A stretch of 64,000 nucleotides of DNA from JALYNX01 sp035292685 (GTDB lineage Bacteria > Actinomycetota > Acidimicrobiia > Spongiisociales > ZC4RG35). The stretch spans positions 23,055-87,054 of the forward strand of contig DATDPP010000072.1 of assembly GCA_035292685.1 (NCBI GenBank), written 5' to 3'. The notes below the pieces were generated by a model, which did no database searches, was not told the origin of the DNA, and saw only the letters and a list, made by a program, of their open reading frames with translations. Position 1 is the stretch's first letter, and each line of letters starts with the position of its first letter. Positions 16,647 to 25,030 of the stretch are shown here, piece after piece. The position numbers and the translations under genes are program-made.

Positions 16647-17975
16647 ATGAGTCACGACGCGGTTGACCTGCTTCAGGCGCTGATACGCAACCAGTGCGTC
16701 AACGATGGGACACCGGAAAGCGGATTCGAGTCCCGTTCGGTCCAAACGCTCGTCGGCTATCTGGGGGTGGAAGGTGAGGTGTTCGAGCCGGCTCCCGGCC
16801 GGCAGTCGGTGGTCTACCGGGTTCCCGGCACCGATCCAAGCGCGCCTTCACTTGCCCTAGTACCCCATCTCGACGTGGTCCCTGTCGACACAGCCGGATG
16901 GTCGGTCGATCCTTTTGCCGCCGGGATCGCGGACGGCTTGGTCTTCGGGAGGGGTGCGGTCGACATGTTGAACGTGACCGCGGCGATGACGGTGGCCGTT
17001 CGGCCCTATCTGACGGGTGAGAAGAAGCCCGGTGGCGATCTTGTGCTATGCGCGGTCGCCGACGAGGAGAACGGAGGCCGCCTGGGCGCGATGCCACTCG
17101 TCAACGAGCACTGGGACAAGGTCAGGGCCGACTACCTGCTCACCGAGGTGGCCTATCCCGGATTGTCAGTCGACGGTCACAAGGCGGTCCCGGTTTCGAT
17201 CGGTGAGAAAGGCGCCTATTGGTCGGTTCTGAAGACTGCGGGATCCCCGGGACATGGGTCGCTTCCCTACGGCACAGACAATGCCCTGGACAAGATGGTC
17301 ACGGCTTTGGCCGGGATCATCCAGACTCCGGTCCCGGCGGCCATCACCGAGGAGTGGATTTCCTTTGTGAGGAATCTTGGGCTCGACGAGAAGTCGGCTC
17401 GCCGCCTCACCGATGTCGATCGGCTCGACGACGAGATCGACCGAATTGCTGTCTCTGATCCGGCGTTGGCCCGGTACATCCACGCCGCCACCCATCTCAC
17501 GATCTCAACGAACACTTTGCGCGCCGGGACCAAGACCAATGTGGTCGCCGACAGGGCACATGCCGAGGTCGATATCCGGGGGTTGCCAGGGATGGACCGG
17601 GAGTTCGTCGACTCGCATCTGAGGAAGGCAATGGGCTCCTCGGCGGGCAATGTGGAGATCCTGCCGATCATGGATGGGGATGCGACCGTTTCCCCGGTGG
17701 GCAACCCGCTCTGGGAGGCGATCGGTGATGCGGTCGAGGATCTCGACGGTCATCGCCATCTGGCCCCCACATTGATGACCGTGGCGACAGATGCCCGATT
17801 CTGGCGGGCCCGGGGCACCGTCTGTTATGGCGTGGGCCTCTTCGACGACAGGATGACCTTCTCCGAGATGTTGACCCTGTTCCACGGGCACGACGAGAGA
17901 GTCTCGGTCGAATCGGTGGAGCGCACGACCGCCCTCTACGAGCGCGTCCTGGACAGGTTCTTCGCCCCAGCATGA
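16647..17975 (+). CDS. M20-family metallopeptidase
   Basis: Zinc-dependent peptidase/deacylase of 442 residues, cytoplasmic. The two-metal site is visible: H74 and D76 in LVPHLDVVP, D106 in GRGAVDM, E140-E141 in ADEENG, then D/E in LLTEVAYPG and a late His in LTLFHGHDE. A dimerisation domain lies at about 195-310. It resembles the ArgE/DapE/carboxypeptidase group; the exact substrate is not evident. Its end overlaps the HAD gene by four bases (ATGA). Confidence 0.88.
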   Translation: MSHDAVDLLQALIRNQCVNDGTPESGFESRSVQTLVGYLGVEGEVFEPAPGRQSVVYRVPGTDPSAPSLALVPHLDVVPVDTAGWSVDPFAAGIADGLVFGRGAVDMLNVTAAMTVAVRPYLTGEKKPGGDLVLCAVADEENGGRLGAMPLVNEHWDKVRADYLLTEVAYPGLSVDGHKAVPVSIGEKGAYWSVLKTAGSPGHGSLPYGTDNALDKMVTALAGIIQTPVPAAITEEWISFVRNLGLDEKSARRLTDVDRLDDEIDRIAVSDPALARYIHAATHLTISTNTLRAGTKTNVVADRAHAEVDIRGLPGMDREFVDSHLRKAMGSSAGNVEILPIMDGDATVSPVGNPLWEAIGDAVEDLDGHRHLAPTLMTVATDARFWRARGTVCYGVGLFDDRMTFSEMLTLFHGHDERVSVESVERTTALYERVLDRFFAPA

Positions 17976-18721
17976 ACGTCATCTGCGACATCGACGGGGT
18001 GGTTTACCGCGACGACCGGTTGCTGCCGGGCTCGGACCTTGCCCTGCAACGACTTCGGGACGCTGGAGTGACGGTTCACTTCGCCACCAACAACAGCACC
18101 AAGTCGGCGCTCACGGTCAGCGAGACGCTGACGAGGATCACCGGGGTGGAGTTCGAGCCTGATTCGATCGTCACTTCGTCACAGGCTGCGATTCAGCTCT
18201 TGGGCCAGGATCCCGGGCCGGTGATGGTGCTGGGGTCGGAGGGGATCACCTCGGCCCTGGCCGACGCCGGGATCGGGCTCACGGAGGAGCCTTCGGCCGC
18301 AAGGGCATTGTTGGTGGGGCTCGACTTCGACCTGACCTATGAAAGGCTGGCCCGGGCGGCCGACGCGGTGCGCTTTGGGGCGCGTTTCATCGCCACCAAC
18401 ACCGATCCCACCTATCCGGTGGCGGATGGGTTGCTCCCGGGGGGTGGCGCCATGGTGGCCGCGGTCCGGATCGCCACCGGGGTCGAGCCTGAGGTCGCGG
18501 GCAAACCTCATGCCCCGATCCGGGCCTTGCTGAGAGCGAAGGGCATCGGCGAGGCTTGGGTGATCGGGGATCGGGTCGACACCGACATCGCCCTGGCGCG
18601 TGCCGAACCGGATTGGACGTCGATCCTGGTCCTCACCGGTGTCACCGGGCCTGGCGAAGCCCATGATGCCGACTATGTCGTGGCCGACCTCGCCGCCGCG
18701 GTCGACCTGGTGCTCGCATAG
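17972..18721 (+). CDS. HAD-superfamily phosphatase, NagD-like
   Basis: Phosphatase of 249 residues with the IIA-type cap. The nucleophile motif is DIDGV (D6, D8), motif II sits in FATNNSTKS, and the C-terminal acidic motif is in VIGDRVDTDIALAR. The family covers NagD, 4-nitrophenyl and phosphoglycolate phosphatases. In Mycobacterium a homologous HAD gene (Rv1692 position) sits before the small gene and tlyA, as here. Confidence 0.88.
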   Translation: MNVICDIDGVVYRDDRLLPGSDLALQRLRDAGVTVHFATNNSTKSALTVSETLTRITGVEFEPDSIVTSSQAAIQLLGQDPGPVMVLGSEGITSALADAGIGLTEEPSAARALLVGLDFDLTYERLARAADAVRFGARFIATNTDPTYPVADGLLPGGGAMVAAVRIATGVEPEVAGKPHAPIRALLRAKGIGEAWVIGDRVDTDIALARAEPDWTSILVLTGVTGPGEAHDADYVVADLAAAVDLVLA

Positions 18722-18753
18722 CGGGCCAAAAAAGGGTCGAACGCGTGGCGAGA

Positions 18754-18815
18754 GCCCCCCTCCCGGCTTCGCCGGCTCTCCCCCCAACGTTCACTCTGTT
18801 CGCTGGGGGGAGAAA
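18754..18815 (+). repeat. Partial MITE-like repeat, copy C
   Basis: Matches the left half of copies A and B: GCCCCCCTCCCGGC, the CTTCGCCGG segment, then hairpin TCTCCCCCCA/TGGGGGGAGA with loop changes. The second hairpin and right end are missing. Upstream bases 18739-18750 (TCGAACGCGTGGC) match the flank of copy B. It sits between the HAD stop and the promoter of the 47-residue ORF. Confidence 0.8.
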
Positions 18816-18820
18816 TAGGT

Positions 18821-18832
18821 GATAATCCCTTG
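18821..18832 (+). promoter_or_regulatory. Leaderless-type -10 before the 47-residue ORF
   Basis: GATAAT at 18821-18826 is six bases before the ATG at 18833 and starts five bases after repeat copy C. It would drive the tlyA-nadK-recN series. Confidence 0.5.
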
Positions 18833-18976
18833 ATGGATCTCACACAAGACCAGATCGATCAGCTAGAGGCGGTTCTCGCCCGTCTCGCCGAGCTCGATCC
18901 GGCCGAGTTGCCTGAGCCTGCCGCCGAGCTCGCCAATCTCCTCGGTTCGATCCTCGAGGAACAGGAGAGCCCCTGA
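18833..18976 (+). CDS. Small helical acidic protein, 47 residues
   Basis: A 47-residue ORF (starts MDLTQDQIDQL, ends LEEQESP) of mostly Leu, Ala and Glu, predicted helical. Mycobacterium has a small conserved ORF (Rv1693) in the same place, between the HAD phosphatase and tlyA, so position argues that it is real. Its stop overlaps the proposed CTG start of tlyA (CTGA). A leaderless-type promoter lies directly upstream. Function unknown. Confidence 0.7.
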   Translation: MDLTQDQIDQLEAVLARLAELDPAELPEPAAELANLLGSILEEQESP

Positions 18977-19737
18977 CCCGGGAGCGTCTGGATGTCGAAC
19001 TGGTGCGGCGCGGGCTTGCTTCGAGTCGCGCCCAGGCGAAACGTTTGATCATCACCAGCCAGGTGGTCATCGTGGGTGGGGACGCGGCCAGGCCATCTTC
19101 GATGGTCGCCACCGAGACCGTGATCCGGGTGATCGGGGGCCAGCGGCGCTGGGTATCCCGCGGGGCAGAAAAGCTCCTCGCCGCGCTTCAGGCCTTCCCC
19201 ATCGATCTGAAGGGCAAGCGGGTGCTCGACGTCGGCGCGTCAACGGGTGGGTTCACGGAGGTGGCACTCGAGGCGGGGGCAGCCCAAGTCACGGCCCTGG
19301 ACGTGGGCCGCGGCCAGCTTCATGAGAGGCTCCGTGTCGACCCGCGCGTGGTGTCGATCGAGAGGACCAATATCCGAACCGCCTCCGTGGAGGAGCTCGA
19401 CGGGCCGTTCCCGGTCGTGGTCGTCGACCTCTCGTTCATCTCCCTGTGTGTCGTCGCCGGATCGCTTTCCGCCTTGGCCGCGGAGAGCGCCGATCTGGTG
19501 GTCCTGATCAAGCCACAGTTCGAGGTGGGGCGGGCTGGGCTGGGTCACGGAGGGATAGTGCGTGACCCAGCCACTCGCGCCCGGGCCGTGGTTAACACGG
19601 TCGATTGCCTGACGAGCACGGGCCTCGGAGCGCGGGGCCTCGTTCGATCTCCTATCGATGGCGGGGACGGGAACGCCGAGTACCTACTCTGGCTTCGCAA
19701 AGGGGATGAGACCCTGAAGATGGAGGTACCGGGTTGA
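18973..19737 (+). CDS. tlyA: rRNA 2'-O-methyltransferase TlyA, likely CTG start
   Basis: Methylates ribosomal RNA (C1409 of 16S and C1920 of 23S in mycobacteria). An N-terminal S4 RNA-binding domain is followed by a FtsJ-like methyltransferase domain with DVGASTGGFTE and LIKPQFEVG. The first ATG/GTG/TTG in frame is GTG 19003, but family homology (RLDVELVRRGLASSR) begins ten codons earlier, and no standard start exists between it and the in-frame stop at 18913. CTG 18973 lies in a CTGA overlap with the previous stop and five bases after AGGAG (18963-18967). That start gives 254 residues. Confidence 0.85.
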   Translation: MTRERLDVELVRRGLASSRAQAKRLIITSQVVIVGGDAARPSSMVATETVIRVIGGQRRWVSRGAEKLLAALQAFPIDLKGKRVLDVGASTGGFTEVALEAGAAQVTALDVGRGQLHERLRVDPRVVSIERTNIRTASVEELDGPFPVVVVDLSFISLCVVAGSLSALAAESADLVVLIKPQFEVGRAGLGHGGIVRDPATRARAVVNTVDCLTSTGLGARGLVRSPIDGGDGNAEYLLWLRKGDETLKMEVPG

Positions 19738-20504
19738 GGTTTGCCCTGGAGGTGCGTCAGGGTCGTGAGAGGGCACTCGAGTTCGCCGAAGTCCTCAAAG
19801 GCATCATCGTCTCCAGTGGCGGCGAGGTAGTTGACGCCGACGAGCCCGACATGGTGCTCGCGGTAGGCGGGGACGGGACCATGCTGGCGGCGGTTCAGCT
19901 CGCCCTCAGATCGGACGTGCCAGTTCTGGGGTTCAACCTCGGGACCGTCGGCTTTCTCACCGAAGCCGAGCCCGACCAGGTTGAAACAGTCGTCCAGCGC
20001 CTGCTGACCGGGGACTACCAGCTGCACGAGCGGATGACCATTGACGCCACTGTGAACGGGAGGACGGCCACCGGGGTCAACGATGTGGTCGTCGAGAAAG
20101 TCGACAGTCAGCGTCTCATCGACCTGGATGTGACCATCGATGGCTCCCGATTCCTGACCTATCGCGCCGACGGCCTCATCGTGTCGACACCGACGGGGTC
20201 CACGGCATACTCGTTCTCGGCGGGCGGGCCCTTGGTCGACCCCGACCTCGATGCCATGGTGTTGTCACCGGTTGCTGCCCACTCGCTGTTCGACCGGCCA
20301 TTGGTCGTTCCCGCCTCGAGGCGGATCGAGGTCACCGTGGTGACAGACCGGCCGGTCAAGGTCTCAGTCGACAAGAACAGCCTGGGAAATCTGGCCCTAG
20401 GCGACCGGGTTCTGGTCACAAGAGGCTCGTCTCCCGCTCGATTCGTCACCTTCGGTGAACGGTCCTTTCCTTCCCTGCTGACGGAGAAGTTCGGGCTTCG
20501 TTGA
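19734..20504 (+). CDS. nadK: NAD kinase
   Basis: Phosphorylates NAD to NADP. The 256-residue protein has GGDGT at 45-49, the NDVVVEK segment, and the substrate loop GSTAYSFSAGGP. The start is TTG 19734, in a TTGA overlap with the tlyA stop; homology begins immediately at residue 2. The tlyA-nadK-recN order is conserved in actinomycetes. The stop overlaps recN by one base (TGATG). Confidence 0.95.
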   Translation: MRFALEVRQGRERALEFAEVLKGIIVSSGGEVVDADEPDMVLAVGGDGTMLAAVQLALRSDVPVLGFNLGTVGFLTEAEPDQVETVVQRLLTGDYQLHERMTIDATVNGRTATGVNDVVVEKVDSQRLIDLDVTIDGSRFLTYRADGLIVSTPTGSTAYSFSAGGPLVDPDLDAMVLSPVAAHSLFDRPLVVPASRRIEVTVVTDRPVKVSVDKNSLGNLALGDRVLVTRGSSPARFVTFGERSFPSLLTEKFGLR

Positions 20505-22099
20505 TGTTGAAGCACCTTCGTGTTCGCAATCTGGGAGTGCTGGGAGACGCCGAGATCGATCCCGAGCCGACCTTCACCGTCATCACCGGCGAGACCGGCG
20601 CCGGCAAGACGCTTCTCCTCGGAGCGCTGCGGCTGCTGACCGGGGACAAGCCTCGCCCCGATGCTGTGGGGCCATTCGCCGCTGAGACCCAGGCGGACGG
20701 CCTCTTCGACGACGGGTGGGAAGAGCTGGGCGTGAGCCGGGTCGTGCCTCGTGACGGGAGGAGCAGGGCCTACCTGGAGGGCTCCCTGGTCTCGGCAGGA
20801 GCGCTCGAGGCACGAGTCGGCAAGCTGGTCGAGATAGTCGGCCAGCACGACCAGTTGCGCCTGCGTCGCCCGGCTGCGGTACTGGAGTTGGTCGACAAGG
20901 TCCTCGACGAGGACGGCCTGGCGGCTAAGTCGGTCTATCAGACGAGTTGGAGGGCATATCGGGCAATCCTCGACGATCAGAAGAGCCTCGGTGGCGACCT
21001 CATGGCCCTCGAACGTGAGCTCGACCTGGTGGCCTATCAGGCGCGGGAGATCGAAAGTGCCGGTCTCCAACCCGGTGACGACGAGACTGCTGAGAACCTG
21101 GCGTCGAGACTCCGCAACGCCGAGGCGATCCAAATCAATCTCAGCTTCGCAGTCGAGCAGGCGGAGCTCATGGCCGATCTTTCCGGCGAGGTGGTGTCCT
21201 CCCTGCGGAAGATCGCCGACATGGATCCAAGTCTCGCGGCGACGGCGGCAGGCTGGGAGGGTGTCGCGGAGCAAGTCGTCGAGATGCTCCGTTCCGTCCG
21301 TGACTCCGCTGAAGAAGCTCGGGAGGACCCCGCGAGCCTGGCTGAGGTCGAGGAGCGTCTCACCGCTCTGGGAGACCTCAAACGAAAGTACGGCAAGACG
21401 ATCGCAGACGTCATCGAATTCGGAGCCGGAGCTCGCGCCAGAGCCGATGAGCTCGGGGCCCTGCTCGAACGCTCCACTGTCATCGACGCCGAGGTGGCGC
21501 GGGCCTATGAGAGACTTCTCATCGCCAGTTCCGAGCTGCGCGCCGCCCGGCACCGCACCGTCGCCGGCATCCAGGAGGAGGCTGGCGGCCACCTTCGGGC
21601 GTTGGGGATGCCAACCGCGTCTCTGGTGTTCACCCTGGAGGAGGTCCAGGCCGGCTCCACCGGCGGCGACCGCGTCGAGCTTCGATTCTCCTCGGACGAC
21701 CGGCTCGAGGGCGGAGCAATCCAGGACGTTGCATCAGGCGGGGAACTGTCACGCCTGATCCTTGCCTTACGACTTGCTACCCGGGCGGAGGCTGCAGAAA
21801 CGCTCGTCTTCGACGAGGTGGACGCCGGGGTCGGTGGTGTGACCGCGCTCGCCATGGGGCGCAAGCTCGCCGAATTGGGACAAGTCGGCCAGGTTCTGTG
21901 TGTCACCCACCTGCCACAGGTAGCCGCCCACGCCGACTGCCACTACGTCGTGAGACGGGACGGCGAGAGGGCCGAAGTGGTGAGAGTCGACGGCGAGGGC
22001 AGGTTGGAGGAACTGTCCCGGATGCTCGCGGGGCTTCCCGAAAGCGTTCGAGGCAAAGAGGCGGCGTCCGAGTTGTTGGAGTTGGCTCTCCAAGGATGA
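20504..22099 (+). CDS. recN: DNA repair protein RecN
   Basis: SMC-like ATPase used in double-strand-break repair. The 531-residue protein has Walker A GETGAGKT at 29-36, long coiled coils in the middle (about 150-340), an ABC signature in SGGELSRLILALRLA, and Walker B LVFDEVDAGVGG. It is shorter than most RecN proteins (550-590), mainly through a reduced segment after Walker A. ATG 20504 overlaps the nadK stop. Confidence 0.94.
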   Translation: MLKHLRVRNLGVLGDAEIDPEPTFTVITGETGAGKTLLLGALRLLTGDKPRPDAVGPFAAETQADGLFDDGWEELGVSRVVPRDGRSRAYLEGSLVSAGALEARVGKLVEIVGQHDQLRLRRPAAVLELVDKVLDEDGLAAKSVYQTSWRAYRAILDDQKSLGGDLMALERELDLVAYQAREIESAGLQPGDDETAENLASRLRNAEAIQINLSFAVEQAELMADLSGEVVSSLRKIADMDPSLAATAAGWEGVAEQVVEMLRSVRDSAEEAREDPASLAEVEERLTALGDLKRKYGKTIADVIEFGAGARARADELGALLERSTVIDAEVARAYERLLIASSELRAARHRTVAGIQEEAGGHLRALGMPTASLVFTLEEVQAGSTGGDRVELRFSSDDRLEGGAIQDVASGGELSRLILALRLATRAEAAETLVFDEVDAGVGGVTALAMGRKLAELGQVGQVLCVTHLPQVAAHADCHYVVRRDGERAEVVRVDGEGRLEELSRMLAGLPESVRGKEAASELLELALQG

Positions 22100-22127
22100 A
22101 GTCTTGGGTGAGAGCCGGGACCCGTGC

Positions 22128-22133
22128 TACATT
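22128..22133 (+). promoter_or_regulatory. Possible -10 element before pyrG
   Basis: TACATT lies 11 bases before the ATG at 22145. TTGGGT at 22104-22109 is a possible -35 with a spacer of 18 bases. A transcript from here would have a leader of only a few bases. Confidence 0.35.
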
Positions 22134-22144
22134 GAAATCCCGTC

Positions 22145-23848
22145 ATGGACGGGCCCCTTTTCACACCAGAGAGCCAGCCCGGCTCCGAGGCCCCCGTTCC
22201 GGTTCCCACCAAGTACGTATTCGTCACGGGTGGCGTGGTCTCGAGTCTCGGCAAGGGGATCGCTGCCTCTTCCCTCGGCCGCCTCCTCAAGTCTCGTGGG
22301 TTGAGGGTGGTGAACCAGAAACTCGACCCCTACATCAACGTCGACCCGGGCACGATGAACCCGTTCCAACATGGTGAGGTGTTCGTCACCGACGATGGGG
22401 GAGAGACCGATCTCGATCTAGGCCACTACGAGCGATTTACCGGTGAGAACCTGAAGCGCACCTCCAATGTCACCTCGGGCTCGGTCTACCTCTCGGTCAT
22501 CCAGAAGGAACGGCGGGGCGACTATTTGGGAGACACCGTTCAGGTCATCCCCCACATCACCAACGAGATCAAGGATCGGATTCGCCGGGTCGGCGAGCAG
22601 GACGTCGATGTGGTCATCACCGAAGTGGGGGGAACCGTTGGCGACATCGAAAGCCTCCCCTTCCTGGAGGCCATCCGCCAGTACGGAAACGAAGTGGGGC
22701 GGGAGAACGTCGTCTTCGTTCACGTGACCCTCGTTCCCTACATCGCCACGTCCGAGGAATTGAAGACCAAACCGACCCAGCACTCCGTCGCCGAGTTGCG
22801 CAGCAAGGGCATCCACCCCGACGTCATCATCGTCAGGTCCGACCGTGCGATCGACGAAGCGGTGCGCAAGAAGATCAGTCTCTTCTGCGACGTCGAGCCC
22901 AGGGCTGTCATCGCGGCACCGGACGTCGCCGACATCTACGAGGTTCCCCTGGTCCTTCACGAGGGCGGTCTCGACAACGTGATTTGTGACCGTCTTGGCC
23001 TGGTCACCGGACCCCCGGCCCTGGATGCGTGGAGGGCGATGGTGCAAAAGGCGCTGGCTGCCACCGAATCGGTGACGATCGGGATCGTGGGCAAATACGT
23101 CGACCTGCCCGACGCCTATCTCTCGGTGGTGGAGGCGCTGAAGCACGGAGCCGCCGACCATGGTCTCCGCCTCGACCTCCGTTGGGTGCCCAGCGACGAA
23201 CTGACGGGTCTTCTCGCCGATTCATATCTCGAGGGCCTGGACGGGATCGTCATCCCCGGTGGATTCGGGTACCGGGGCGTCGAGGGCAAGATTCAGGCGA
23301 TCAGGTATGCCCGCGAGAACGGGGTGCCCTTGCTCGGTTTGTGCCTCGGCCTGCAGTGCGCGGTGATCGAGTTTGCCCGCAACGTGCTGGGCCTCTCTGA
23401 TGCCAACAGCTCGGAATTCGATCCGTCGACCCCGCACCCCGTCATCGACCTCATGGCGAGCCAGGAGGACGTCGAGGAGATGGGTGGGACGATGCGTCTC
23501 GGTCTCTATGCGGCCAAGCTGGCCGAAGGGTCCAAGGTGAGGGCCCTCTATGGGAGTGAGCTCGTCTACGAGCGCCATCGTCATAGGTGGGAAGTCAACA
23601 ACAAGTATCGGAAGGACCTGGAGGCCGCCGGGATGCGACTCTCCGGGCTCTCACCGGACGACAACCTCGTCGAGTACGTCGAACTGGTCGATCATCCGTT
23701 CTTCATCGGGACCCAGGCTCACCCCGAATTGCGGTCGAGACCGGATCGGCCCCACCCTCTGTTCTCGGGTCTGATCGAGGCCGCGGCCCGTTTGCGACGC
23801 GCCGCCGAGCGACCGGCGTTGGAGACCATCGACCTCACGGCCGATTGA
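22145..23848 (+). CDS. pyrG: CTP synthase
   Basis: Converts UTP to CTP using glutamine-derived ammonia. The 567 residues comprise an N-terminal synthetase domain (KYVFVTGGVVSSLGKG near 21, then LDPYINVDPGTMNPFQHGEV) and a C-terminal class I glutaminase with the nucleophile Cys in LLGLCLGLQCAV and the terminal His/Glu pair in GTQAHPE. The ATG at 22145 gives a 20-residue extension before the conserved start, which is plausible but not certain. In Mycobacterium recN and pyrG are also close. Confidence 0.96.
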   Translation: MDGPLFTPESQPGSEAPVPVPTKYVFVTGGVVSSLGKGIAASSLGRLLKSRGLRVVNQKLDPYINVDPGTMNPFQHGEVFVTDDGGETDLDLGHYERFTGENLKRTSNVTSGSVYLSVIQKERRGDYLGDTVQVIPHITNEIKDRIRRVGEQDVDVVITEVGGTVGDIESLPFLEAIRQYGNEVGRENVVFVHVTLVPYIATSEELKTKPTQHSVAELRSKGIHPDVIIVRSDRAIDEAVRKKISLFCDVEPRAVIAAPDVADIYEVPLVLHEGGLDNVICDRLGLVTGPPALDAWRAMVQKALAATESVTIGIVGKYVDLPDAYLSVVEALKHGAADHGLRLDLRWVPSDELTGLLADSYLEGLDGIVIPGGFGYRGVEGKIQAIRYARENGVPLLGLCLGLQCAVIEFARNVLGLSDANSSEFDPSTPHPVIDLMASQEDVEEMGGTMRLGLYAAKLAEGSKVRALYGSELVYERHRHRWEVNNKYRKDLEAAGMRLSGLSPDDNLVEYVELVDHPFFIGTQAHPELRSRPDRPHPLFSGLIEAAARLRRAAERPALETIDLTAD

Positions 23849-23870
23849 GGCAGTGAACATTCCCGCCGTA

Positions 23871-23912
23871 TAGCCTGATCGAGTGAAGACTCACAGGAGA
23901 AACGAACCTTGA
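23871..23912 (+). promoter_or_regulatory. Promoter and putative leaderless mini-ORF upstream of ald
   Basis: TAGCCT at 23871-23876 is six bases before a GTG at 23883, the spacing seen before leaderless genes here. From that GTG a nine-codon ORF (VKTHRRNEP) runs to a TGA at 23910-23912 that overlaps the TTG start of ald. A possible -35, TTGAGG, is at 23845-23850. The same bases carry the AGGAGA ribosome site for ald. Confidence 0.4.
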
Positions 23913-25030
23913 TCGTCGGCGTGCCCCGAGAGATCAAAACCGACGAGCACCGGGTGGCGATCACGCCTGTAGGGGTGCGTGAGTTGACCGATCGGGGCCA
24001 CGAGGTGCTCATCGAGAAGGGTGCCGGCGAGGGCTCGAGCATCCACGACGAGGAGTTTTCGACCCAGGGAGCGACCATCGTGCCCACCGCCGCGGAGGTG
24101 TTCGGCGGAGCCGAGATGATCCTCAAAGTCAAGGAGCCCCAGCCGGTCGAGATCGAGATGTTCCGGCCGGGTCAGATCCTGTTCACCTACCTCCATCTGG
24201 CTGCCTACCCGGACCTGGCTGCCGGTCTCCAGAACCGGGATGTCATAGCCATCGCCTACGAAACAGTGCAGTTGCCCGACCGGTCGCTGCCACTGCTCGC
24301 CCCCATGTCAGAGATCGCGGGACGAATGGCCACCCAGGTCGGCGCCTACTTCCTGGAACGGACCCAGGGCGGGCGCGGTGTGCTGCTTGGTGGTGTCACC
24401 GGGGTTCGCCGGGGCAAGGTCGTGGTGATCGGCGGCGGGATGGCGGGATCGAATGCCGCGCTCATCGCCATCGGCATGCAGGCCGACGTCGTGGTGCTCG
24501 ACACCGACATCGACAAGCTCCGGTGGCTCGACTCATTACATCAGGGGAGGGTGCTGACCCTTCATTCCAACAAGCTCACCCTCGAAGAACAGGTCCTGGA
24601 CGCCGACCTGGTCATCGGGACCGTACTGGTGCCGGGAGCCTCAGCTCCCAAGCTGGTCACCGAGGACATGGTCCGCAGGATGAAGAAGGGGGCGGTCCTC
24701 GTCGACGTGGCCATTGATCAGGGTGGATGCTTCGAGACCTCGCGGGAGACCACCCACACCGACCCGGTCTATCAGGTCCACGACGTGGTCCACTATGCGG
24801 TGGGGAACATCCCCGGAGCGGTGCCCCACACCTCCACCTATGCCCTGACGAACGCCACCATCCGCTATGCGGTGAGCCTGGCTACCAAGGGGGTCGAAAA
24901 GGCTATAGCCGCCCACCCTGAACTTCTGGCGGGGGTGAATGTGGTTGGAGACGTCGTTTGCCATCCGGCCGTGGCCGAGAGCCTGGGCGTCGCCCACGTC
25001 TCACCCGTCGAGGCGCTCGCCTCGAGGTGA
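23909..25030 (+). CDS. ald: Alanine dehydrogenase
   Basis: NAD-dependent interconversion of L-alanine and pyruvate plus ammonia. The 373-residue protein starts VGVPREIKTDEHRVA and contains the catalytic-site Lys region KVKEPQP, His in YLHLAA, and the nucleotide-binding VVVIGGGMAGSNAA. The TTG start is preceded by AGGAGA at 23895-23900 with eight bases of spacing. Its stop overlaps xerD (GTGA), so amino-acid metabolism is coupled to the chromosome-maintenance genes downstream. Confidence 0.95.
   Translation: MIVGVPREIKTDEHRVAITPVGVRELTDRGHEVLIEKGAGEGSSIHDEEFSTQGATIVPTAAEVFGGAEMILKVKEPQPVEIEMFRPGQILFTYLHLAAYPDLAAGLQNRDVIAIAYETVQLPDRSLPLLAPMSEIAGRMATQVGAYFLERTQGGRGVLLGGVTGVRRGKVVVIGGGMAGSNAALIAIGMQADVVVLDTDIDKLRWLDSLHQGRVLTLHSNKLTLEEQVLDADLVIGTVLVPGASAPKLVTEDMVRRMKKGAVLVDVAIDQGGCFETSRETTHTDPVYQVHDVVHYAVGNIPGAVPHTSTYALTNATIRYAVSLATKGVEKAIAAHPELLAGVNVVGDVVCHPAVAESLGVAHVSPVEALASR

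Noticed and set aside
20159..21592. 477-residue reverse-strand frame across nadK and recN
   Set aside because: Shadow of two well-supported forward genes; no recognisable motif.
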